Shown one piece after another: positions 55,073 to 64,000 of a DNA stretch of 64,000 nucleotides (the stretch's first letter is position 1; each line of letters opens with the position of its first letter). This DNA comes from Anaspis maculata (taxonomy: Eukaryota; Arthropoda; Insecta; Coleoptera; Scraptiidae), in contig OX421967.1 in assembly GCA_949128115.1 (NCBI GenBank), forward strand, positions 20,600,635-20,664,634, written 5' to 3'. The position numbers and the translations under genes are program-made. The notes below the pieces were generated by a model. The model did no database searches. It worked only from the letters and a program-made list of their open reading frames with translations, and was not told the origin of the DNA.

Positions 55073-56061
55073 CAGGGTGGTCCGACTTTTATCTCATTAA
55101 ATTCAAGGATCGATAGAGAATGAAAAATGAAGGGGACTTTCTCCAAAAAACATATTTGAGAAATGCCTAATAACAGAGATACAGCCCTTCAAAGTTGGAA
55201 ATAAATAATCGTTTTTTTCGCATAACTTTTGAACCGTTCTACCGATTTGAACCAAAGGTTCACTGAAATTATCCCCTGTCAAACAATCATAACATGTTTC
55301 ATAAAAAAGTTTCAGGGGCTTAGACATTAGGGGGTGACCCTACTTTTCCCCCTCTATTTTTCACCCCCCTAGTTATTTTTGGAAAATGTTTATAATTTTG
55401 AATTCTACGTTCAATTTTGAAGGTTAAAATCACTGTTGCAAAATTTTGATTAGAGGCTTCGTTTAGGATATATTTGGGTTTTTACTTTGATAAACATCCC
55501 GAAATCGCCACTTTCAAAGGTCTAAAAATTAAAATCCAAAGAAACTCATGATTTCTCAGCTGAAATAGGTTTTCTAGAATTTTTGAGTTGATAAACCACC
55601 ATTTTTTTCAAAACACGGGAAATTTTCAGGAAAAAAACAATTTGGGTTCTGGAAAGTGGCGATTTCGGGATGTTTTCCAAAGTTTCAAACTCGAATATCT
55701 CCTAAACGAAGCCTCTAATCAAAATTTTGCAGAAGTGACTTTTTCTTCCAAATTGAACGTAGAATTCAAAATTATCAACAGTTGCCAAAAATAACTGGTG
55801 AGTGAGAAATAGGGGGGGGGGGGGGGGTAGGAACACCCCCCGATATCTACGCTCCTGAAACATTTTTATGGAACATGTTATGATTGTTCGACAGGGGCTA
55901 ACTTCAGCAAACCAGGAAAAAACTATTATTTATTTCCAACTTTGAAGAGCTGTATCTCTGTTATTAGGCATTTCTCAAATATGTTTTCTGAAGAAAGTTC
56001 CCTTCATTTTTCATTTTCTATTGATCCTTAAATTTAATGACATAAAACGAGGACCACCCTG
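55073..56061. mobile_element. TA-flanked ~1-kb foldback (CAGGGTGGTCC)
   Basis: CAGGGTGGTCCGACTTTTAT ... GAGGACCACCCTG with TA at 55071-55072 and 56062-56063. Arms share AATGAAGGGGACTTTCT, AGAGATACAGCYCTTCAAAG and CGAAATCGCCACTTTC; centre about 55570. A G-run (55815-55828) lies in the right arm. Confidence 0.82.
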
Positions 56062-56359
56062 TATTATGCAGTTCAGTAGATTTGGTTTTTGTTCTTGATT
56101 GAGCTCAAAATTTAGTATTCAACTAATTAGTTGCTACTAATTACCAGATTATGTACCGTCGCAAAGCAAGCATAACTTTCCCTCGAATTTTCCAGTCGTA
56201 TTTCTTCTCATTCCAAAAAAAAGGCGATCCATCAACCTACTACCTACCTACTACTTTTTTTAAGATATCAGATAGATGGATTTGTTTATTTGCTCAAATG
56301 AATGTTTCATTGTGAAATAGACCGATCGAGTAACAACCATCGAAATCCAGCAAGCACAT

Positions 56360-56385
56360 GTTTCGACCTGTTTGGGTATCATCAG
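56360..56385 (-). ncRNA. Hammerhead-like core, left arm
   Basis: Minus strand: CTGATGA-TACCCAAACAGGTC-GAAAC, with ACC/GGT as a short stem II. Confidence 0.42.
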
Positions 56386-56433
56386 TGCTGAAGCATTTGA
56401 GGCGATAGCCCAGCGAGTCCAACAATCTCAGCA

Positions 56434-56459
56434 CTGACGAGACCGAAACAAGTCGAAAC
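56434..56459 (+). ncRNA. Hammerhead-like core, right arm
   Basis: CTGACGA-GACCGAAACAAGTC-GAAAC: stem II GAC/GTC, then ACACG...CGTG could form stem III, but the UH triplet after it is not clear. Confidence 0.42.
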
Positions 56460-56499
56460 ACGTATCTGCTGGAAATCGTGGGTTGCTACTCGGTCGGCC

Positions 56500-57801
56500 T
56501 TATAATTTCAAATTTAATTACTGGATTTTGACCAAATTTGGTACACAAAACAAGTTGATGCATACCTACAAGCTGGTCATTTTGATTTTTGTCACATTAT
56601 TGAAATTTATTTATTTTTTTTTTTTTTTTTTTGTGAAAGTACTTATATTTTGATGCTCTACCATCTCATAAAATATTGACAAAATAAAGCGAAACACTGT
56701 AATGCTCCCTCTAATGTTGAAAAATTTGAAGACCCACTGAAAGTATTGTTTTTGAAGTGTGAAGTTCAATTTTATTCTTCTTCAGTTTGCTCCAGCAAGT
56801 TTGCTAAAATCTCATCAGGTAATGAAAATAAGAGGTGGCCACTCGGGTGGCCAAGCCTTCCTCCATCCATATCCCCAAGAATGGAAAAACTCTAAAAAAT
56901 AATTCACATTATTCTGGCACATTTGATTTCAAAGCATTTTCCTAAACTGCATTTGACTCTGGGCGAGACTCTGGGACATGAGTTCTGGGGCATGAGTTCT
57001 GGAACACCCTCTGTATCTCTGGTTTCATGTCGTGATTGCCTTGCAATCAGTGATTTAAGATCACCGTGATTTTTATTATTTTAGTAATCAAGACAAACAT
57101 ATCTCACAAATCCTTACTGGTATAAAATGGATCGTTATCCTTGCTATGTCAAAATTTTACTGCGATTGGTTTGGCCGTTTTCTCAATAACGATTCCGAGT
57201 GAGCTTTTAGAAGACAAGAACAAAACGGCCAATCCATTTGCAGTGAAATTCGGGCATAGCTAGCTGGGATAATAATCCATTCTCTACCAGTGAGAACTTG
57301 TGAAGCATTAGCACCTAAAGTTCAAAAATTATGAATCTTAACTACCGAAATTGGAAGGGAGTTTTGAGGTGCGAAGATTCCAGTCTTAACCAAGATAATT
57401 TACCCGTTTTTATTGGCCTTATAAATTCTTTGGTAGTTTGGTTCTTTGTGAATTATCGGAAATTTAAATCCCTAATAATTTACCATGTATTTTTCATTTT
57501 TTAATCGAGATTTAATTTTGAATTTAAATACGTAGATTTTTTCATTCATTTTACTTGTTTTTTTTTTTCTGATAGCACACTTTTGTGGCAAATTTCGATT
57601 TTATCATTTTGTTCCTCATTTTACTTTTCAATTAGGCTGTTATGTTATACACTTATTCGTATAAGGCGTATTATCAAAAAGTCCCCGAAATGCTTAATTT
57701 TTATTTACAGGTCACATACAAGGTGTCAACCCGAAAACTTTGTCATACCTAAACTTCTTTCCAGCTCGAGTGAAATTCATAATATGCACTGTTGTGATAT
57801 A
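56500..57801. other. Intergenic, nothing recognised
   Basis: Includes a T-run at 56610-56630 and an approximate inverted repeat near 57140-57290 (GTCAAAATTTTACTGCGATTGG / CCAATCCATTTGCAGTGAAATT). No gene. Confidence 0.4.
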
Positions 57802-57803
57802 TA

Positions 57804-58297
57804 CTACGTTTCCATGGAGAATTGAAATCGATTTGAAAACTGTATCGGAATTGAATACGGAAGTGTTCACATGAGTGGTTCGAACTTGGTATTCAAATCG
57901 ATTTGAATTCTGTTTACATATCTGTCATGTAAGTCTAACCCTAACCTAAAACTATCCCAACCTAACGTATCAAAGAAAGTGCAAGTACTCTGCAAACTGC
58001 AAGTGTGCAGAAGGCAGAAGTACAGACAACAGGTGCAAGTATGAATGCGACCCTCGATGCGACCAGAACAGCGGTTTTACTCATTGCTATGTATCAGTTT
58101 CTGTTTGTTGATGTCTCGATCCAATCCGATTGGGTTTCCATGAGTATTATTTCGATCCGATTCCGATACGATCCCAGAATTTGCCGAATCGACCTTGAGA
58201 CTCAAATCGATTTGGATACAGTTCTGCAAGTGTTTACATGCAGTTTTCAATCCCGATACCGTTTTCAAATCGATTTCAATTCTCCATGGAAACGTAG
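57804..58297. mobile_element. TA-flanked MITE (CTACGTTTCCATGGAGAATTG)
   Basis: CTACGTTTCCATGGAGAATT ... AATTCTCCATGGAAACGTAG with TA at 57802-57803 and 58298-58299. AAATCGATTTGAA words recur in both arms. Confidence 0.78.
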
Positions 58298-58490
58298 TAA
58301 TTATTTATGGGCACGGCTGCAACTATCAAATAGGCAAATTCTGGACATTTCAGGCCGCTTTCATGTCTCGATGACTTGACACTTGACATCGCCGATTGCC
58401 ATCGCCATCGATAATTGCAGCCGTCCCAATAAATTATATCACAGCTGTATCTACACATCAGTCAACGATAATGCCTACCTAATAACCCTA

Positions 58491-58611
58491 GACACACTGG
58501 AGCTTAATGAAAGTTAACTATAGATCGTCATTAAATTTGCCCTGCTGTTTTGGTGACAGCATGGGAAAAATAGTGACGTTTCTGGTTGAGCATTAAGCTC
58601 TCTAGTGTGTC
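58491..58611. mobile_element. TA-flanked MITE (GACACACTGGAGC)
   Basis: GACACACTGGAGCTTAATG ... CATTAAGCTCTCTAGTGTGTC with TA at 58489-58490 and 58612-58613; 121 bp, partly palindromic centre. Confidence 0.75.
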
Positions 58612-58808
58612 TATTGCCAGGGGCATAAGTCTTATTCTCTCTATTGTCGCCTCAGTTGTCACTGTCTCAAATTTTTGTCCAAAAATTTCTACCGCTGGCA
58701 GCTGCAATAGTGAAATGGTATTATTGTTACAATCATTTAAATTTCACTTCATGCTCGCTCTTAGATGCATTGGTCTATTTTCTTGATTGGTTATCAGTGG
58801 ACTCTATA

Positions 58809-60181
58809 CCGGGTGATCATTTGAAAACTATCCACTATTCAACTCCGGATCCCTAGTGATATTCCTTAAAGCAAAAACAGGTCGATTTTCAATCGAAGGG
58901 TACATCTGAAACATGTTGGCGAATTTTTAATTTACACCTTCGCCCCCACCCATCCCAACTTGAAAATTTTAAATGACACCACCTACTTGTGATACATCAA
59001 ATTGAAGAGAATCAAATTCTCTTTTTAAAAAAATATTTCTAATTTTTTACCCCACCACCCTTCTTATTAAAATTATCTGATTGTACATTTTATTTGTCTT
59101 AAATCTCGTCTTCAACCCTTCAATTATTTTCAATGTAATCAACGTCATCCTGCATAGCATCGAAGAAGAGAATTGTCAGTGGACAGAGTCAGAGGCGTAT
59201 CTACGGGGGGGCAAGTGAGAGGAAAAGGTAAAAATGAAAAATGAAAACATTGAATAATGTATAGATATTTGAACTGTTGAAGAAGGAACATAGAAAAAGA
59301 AAAAACAAAACCAATACATTCAAACAGACGATCAACGTTCGACTTTTTCATCCGATCCAGATACATATAGCCTAATATGGGGGCCCAGTTTGTCGCTGGC
59401 CCACCTGAATTTTGAAAGAAAACGTCTGCGACGCATTTTCCAAGGTTCCTAATTTGGGGGCGCACTTTTCATGTTTTGCCCTAGGCGCGATTTACCCTAG
59501 ATACGCCACTGGACAGAGTGAACTACCCAAATTCACCCTTTAGCTTACTCCAAAGTTTAAAATGGCACTACTTACTTCATGTTATACCAAATTGGGGGCA
59601 ATTAAATTCTCTTTTTGAATAAAGTGTTTTAAACATTTTCGAACACTTCCCCAATTAATTGGACAGTTGGAGAACTTGAGGAGAAAAAGGGGAGGTTTAA
59701 AAATTTTTAGAATATTTTTGTTCGAACGAGATATTAATTTCCTTCAACTTGATGTATCACAAAGTGGGTGGTGCCGTTTCAAATTTCAAAGTGGGGAGCG
59801 AAAGGGTGAATTTGGGTAGCACTTTTTCACTGAAAATTCTCTCCTTCGATGCTATGCAGGATGAAGTTGAATACATATAAGGAAAATTAAGGAATCGAAA
59901 ATAATAATTTTGACACTCAGAGAATTTTAGGTGGGGTTGAAAATTTTGATTTTTTTTCAAAAAAGAATTTTAATTCTCTTCACTTTGGTGTATCGCAAAG
60001 AGGTGGTGCCATTTAAAATTTTAAAGTTCGGGTGGGGGCGAAGGGGCTGAAGATAAAAAATTCACCAGTGTGTGTTTTAAATGTCGCTCTTGATATAAAA
60101 ATCGACCTGTTTTTCCTCAAAGAAATGTTGACTAAAAATCCCAAGTCATTACGGGTGGATAGTTTTCAAATGATTACCCGG
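58809..60181. mobile_element. TA-flanked foldback, CCGGGTGATCATTTG family, copy 2
   Basis: CCGGGTGATCATTTGAAAAC and GTTTTCAAATGATTACCCGG between TA (58807-58808; 60182-60183). Arms correspond to those of 37091-38134. A hAT-type element has inserted in it (59190-59511). Confidence 0.83.
59190..59511. mobile_element. hAT-type MITE
   Basis: CAGAGGCGTATCTACGGG and CCTAGATACGCCACTG are inverted ends flanked by the 8-bp duplication GACAGAGT (59182-59189; 59512-59519). 322 bp; the ORF over it is not a gene. Confidence 0.85.
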
Positions 60182-60796
60182 TATTCTCGAGGGTATTCTA
60201 GTTCCTTAAAATACGAGTACACCTAATCTATGGTTCTTTCATTAGTCTACAATATTCAAATATTATGTTATCTAGCACTTCAAGGAAATTGAATACTTAC
60301 CATTGTCAAGACGGTTTTTCCACAAAATTATCAAAAAACCAAAACTTATTAATTTGGAAACATACAAAAAAACACAATCACACAACTTGTCAAAGCCAGA
60401 GCTCACACCACACTTACATACCATTAAATTCCTTTCTAGGGCTCGCCACTCCCCACCTATTTCTATTTCTATTCCATAATTAACTTTTTTCCTACTTCGT
60501 TTTGCACATTTTGGTAATTTCCCATTTTATTACTAATTTTCGACCATAATAAGATGTTTCAATCATAATTGTCAAATTGGCTCTATATAATATCAGTTAG
60601 ATCTTACATCATTATCTAAACTTATTGTGTAAATGTGTTCACGTCTTTCTCTGTCTGTTCCTCGCCCTCTCTTCATCTTTCATTTCCCAGATTTTCTTAT
60701 CTGTTGTGATTGATGTATTATCTTTCATTTAAGCATACTGCTCTTCAAAAGTTAGGGACGCTGTTAGACTTGAGGTATTGTATATGCACAGGTAAG
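60182..60796. other. Intergenic
   Basis: AT-rich, no gene recognised. Confidence 0.4.
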
Positions 60797-62144
60797 CAGT
60801 GCCGTAACTAGGGCGTGGCGAAGGTGGCATTTGCCACAGGCGCAAAAATTCCAGGGGCGCAAAATTCAGCTTGAGTAATACTTTTTACTAATTTTTTTCA
60901 ATTTTCATTTAAAATTTTTACCTGAACCTATATCTACTTCTACCTACAACTTCACTAACTTTCTAAATGAAACAACCAAAAGCGGCTTTTTCTACCACCG
61001 TTTCATGACATGATCCAAAACAGCCATAAAACGGATAAAATTGAAAAGCACGGCGCTACAGAAAGTAGCATGCTGAGGATGAGGCAGCGCTCGCGCTCGG
61101 CGCTCGGCGCCCTCCGCCAACGCCGGTCGGTCTGGGTGCTTTTTGAGTTCCAGCCTGACTATTACCGCATGCATTTATTTGCATTCTGCACCAAATAAAT
61201 ACAAGAGCGCCGAATCAGTCTTTGATGGGGCCTCTTTATATTCTGCAGAGATTTTTCATCTCAAATGCAGCAACTGAGGCTTGTCAAGTCGTATTTGCGC
61301 CCTTTGTCGGCCAAGAAAGATTAACAAAGATATCATCTCTACTTTCAATCGATGAAACAGCTACGTCAAGCTTGAATTTTGAGGAATTATAGACATATTT
61401 TTTGAATCGAAATCTAGAAAAGTTCAGCTTGGTGGTTGAAGTTTCAAGATTTTTTCCATTTCCCATTTTTTTTCGTCATAAAATTCATCTTCAGTTACTT
61501 ACTTGGGTATTTGAAAATGGGGAAGCAACGTGCATCTTTTTCCATTTTGATTATAAATATTTTGTCAATAACTTGACAAGTTTTGTTTTGTTGTTCAATT
61601 TTCAACTTTATTATCCTATAGGTACTACTAGTATTCTGTTAACTTTTTTGTGTGAAAAGATTATCGCTTTGTCTTAATGTTTTTATTTCTGGGTTGGGAA
61701 GCTTGACTGCAAAAGAATGGACGGCCGGGAGTTAGAAAAATTCTTCTAGGAGCCGAATGAGTTTATTCACCTATTTTTCATGAAATATTGAGTGAAAGAT
61801 TTTAAAAATATGTTTTTCTAGGAGCCGAATGAGTTTATTATTGATTTCACCTATTTTTTATGGAAGATCGAGTGAAAGATTTTAAAAATATGATAATCAT
61901 CTTATTGGCCATTTTTAATTTTTTTATAGATAATTGTGTTCCCATTGTCATCAAAAATCTGGAGGGGGAGAAAATGGAAGCTTTCGGCCTAAATTTGCGA
62001 TTATTATTAGCATTATTATTATTATCTGAGAAAATTTTCGCCTGCGGCGCTCTAGCCGGGTCTGACCCCCTTGGGTTGTTCACTTTCTTGGGGCGCACAT
62101 TTGCTACATTGCCACAGGCGCCAACAAGCCTAGTTACGGCACTG
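60797..62144. mobile_element. Non-autonomous hAT-type element, 1.35 kb
   Basis: CAGTGCCGTAACTAGGG and CCTAGTTACGGCACTG are inverted ends flanked by CAGGTAAG (60789-60796; 62145-62152), an 8-bp target duplication. Subterminal TTTGCCACAGGCGC / GCCACAGGCGCC direct-type words are present. No transposase motif in the ORFs. Confidence 0.85.
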
Positions 62145-62360
62145 CAGGTAAGTATCGGCTGAAGATATACTCGTCAAATTTTGTGAAAACCGATACCTAC
62201 GTATTGCTGATGCTTTTTTTGGAATGAAAAAAAAAACGTTATTGAAAATCTTATGCTGCAAGAGCTTTCTAGGTCTGATTCAAAATTCCATTAGAAAATT
62301 GATTTACTAAGTGATGATTTTTTTCTCAATATTGTACCTTTACAATAATATGAGTGTCAA

Positions 62361-62434
62361 CCCGGTCGGCAGCACGGTGAGCTCGGCCCCGCGTTCAAAG
62401 TTGGAGGTCCCGGGCTCGAATCCGCACCGGGCCA
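62361..62434 (+). repeat. tRNA-like SINE head
   Basis: GGGCTCGAATCC (62412-62423) fits a pol III B box, GGCAGCACGG (about 62367) is a possible A box, and CCCGGTC / ACCGGGCC could pair as an acceptor-like stem. About 200 bp of non-tRNA sequence follows (GATGCCCCGGGAAAAGGGAT). It is too irregular for a functional tRNA. Confidence 0.4.
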
Positions 62435-64000
62435 GATGTACTTTTTCATGCGTTCCTTAGTACTGGGGCATCTACTACCGTGCGGTGATGCCCCGGGAAA
62501 AGGGATGAAACGGAAAAGCCATCGAAAACAAAACCATACTGAAAACCCCCCACAGTCACAAAAACTGTTACTACACGTTGTGACGTCGTTCTTTGTTATC
62601 GTTACCGAAAAATCACCGAAAAAAGTCTGCTAAAAACCCAGTAGTTGATGCAGGAAAAAAAATGTGTCATCAGATTTTTTTTAAATGAAAATTATGCAGC
62701 CGTTTTGAGTTCTTTTCGAAAGCCATTATTAGAGTAATCAAAAAGGTAACTAACATGGATGACAGGCGACTGGTAAAAATATTCCATCGGCTAAACAATT
62801 TCATTTTACCAAAATATAACCAAGAAACGTTACGAATCAAAGGTTACTATAAGTAAATAACTGAGAACGCACCAAAGGTTCCCTTCTTTTCACGTCCCAC
62901 GCTTTACTTAGCTTTACCCTTAGACTTGATAAATTCGTAATTTAAGCAGGCTGTGATCTGATCAAATTCAGGGGTATGGAACTGCTTTTAGCTAGGGCAC
63001 ACCCTTCCTGATTATTTGATCATGATATGCGGCTCGGTATGCGGTCTTCCTTGGACTCCCATAATCAATTAATCATGCCTATCCTGTATCTCGTAACGAG
63101 CTCGTTATGTGCATGCTATCTTTGTCTGTATCGATGGATCCCCTATACCTTCATCTCTGTCTACCTGCGTCAACCAGTCGTTACGAGGATACAGAATAGC
63201 CCTCAATATCTAGAATTCGGCGATGACCCTAACTTTCGTGGAGCAGTTTATAATCAAATCGTTATCTATTTATTTGTACAGTAAAGCGTGGTGTCTTCAA
63301 TTTTATCGCGCGCTCATTTGTGAGTAAACCTCGTACGGCGCAACGCGTCATACCGAAGAAATGCCGTACTAATTAATTGAGCCGAATTATATTTGAAACA
63401 AATCTTTAAAAAATTGTACTATTTCGTACTCGTAGGTGTGTTAATTAGCTGGTTCGTGCCTTATTAAACTCGCATTGCTTGTGTATGTGTGTGTGTATGT
63501 ACGTAGGTACAGGAGGCCGATACAATGGACGATAAGGTGCTGCTTTTATCTGGAAAAAATGAATGGTAGGTACAATAACCAACTGCTCTGGTCTATGGTG
63601 TTAAATCAACAACGATAGTTGAGTCGTTGACAAGTCGATGAGTGTTTGAAAAAAATTTGAGGTGCCAGTCACAGTGGTGTTCGAATGTCCTCTGGTAAAT
63701 GTTGTCGCTCATAAGAGGTTTTGTGGTCATAAAGGTGGTCATAAGCTTCGTCTCTATGACCCTCAAAATACTGGTGCAGACGATAGCGAGTGTCAAGATT
63801 TGGTTAGTTTTTTTTTTGTAAATATGATTTTCCTGTTAACTATGTATTTTTTAATTTAGTATTTTCTAAATTTCGAATTTTTCGTTTTTTATTTCATTTT
63901 TCAATTTTGGTTTTCTTTTTATTTTGGCCAATTTTTTTCATGGATTAGTTATTATTTTAATTCAGACTAATAAAAAAAATCCAGATTGTTATCTTTTCGA
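62435..64000. other. Unassigned right end
   Basis: No gene recognised. 63027-63284 and 63662-63859 are open but lack a known domain; the latter ends in a hydrophobic, low-complexity stretch. A TG microsatellite lies at 63480-63497. Confidence 0.4.

Larger units (their letters stand above)
56321..56499. repeat. Palindrome with hammerhead-like cores on both arms
   Basis: ACCGATCGAGTAACAACC ... GGTTGCTACTCGGTCGG; inner ATCCAGCAAGCACATGTTTCG mirrors CGAAACACGTATCTGCTGGA. Same organisation as 34390-34820 and 21561-21843. Confidence 0.7.

Noticed and set aside
62361..62434. Functional tRNA gene
   Set aside because: The B box is good, but the A box, anticodon arm and acceptor pairing are irregular; a SINE head is more likely.

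Overview
The window is eukaryotic, probably insect: short GT-AG introns, TATA boxes followed by an arthropod TCAGT initiator, AATAAA signals, a two-exon DPM3 gene, insect-style LINE, Gypsy and Tc1 remnants, and a very large load of foldback elements. A sap-feeding hemipteran is possible, but the species cannot be fixed from sequence alone. No bacterial operon, CRISPR array or rRNA is present.

The main content is a cluster of six related two-exon genes at 183-508 (-), 8391-8743 (+), 16290-16749 (-), 24830-25187 (-), 33277-33632 (-) and 38377-38685 (-). Each encodes an 83-94 residue secreted protein: a signal peptide, an acidic (or, in gene 1, glutamine-rich) spacer, and a short basic C-terminal block with pattern F/I-x-N-x-G-x-I-x-N/D-V-x-F. 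A phase-1 intron always splits the conserved Gly codon. The second exon supplies only the last 11-13 residues, which end in Phe-Gly-Lys-Lys in three copies. Genes 4 and 5 lie in a direct segmental duplication; genes 2 and 3 share promoter and 3' flank with them. I do not recognise the family; a secreted effector, antimicrobial or regulatory peptide precursor would fit.

The right half has the only conserved cellular genes: the last two exons of a leucine-rich-repeat protein (41829-42837 and 47798-47954, with an intron full of transposons), DPM3 (48929-49317, -) and, head to head with it, a first exon with a possible mitochondrial presequence (49874-50088, +).

The rest is almost entirely repeats: a 5'-truncated LINE (1871-3357), a second LINE relic (9400-9770), a broken Gypsy pol (45278-47469), a Tc1 deletion derivative (39692-40264), many TA-flanked MITEs and kilobase-scale foldbacks, hAT-type elements with 8-bp target duplications, and tandem arrays whose units carry a CCGCCATNTT (YY1/Pho-like) motif. 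Several foldbacks are nested, in three cases with a TA-CAGGGTG element at or near the centre of an older palindrome. Three palindromes carry hammerhead-ribozyme-like cores on their arms.
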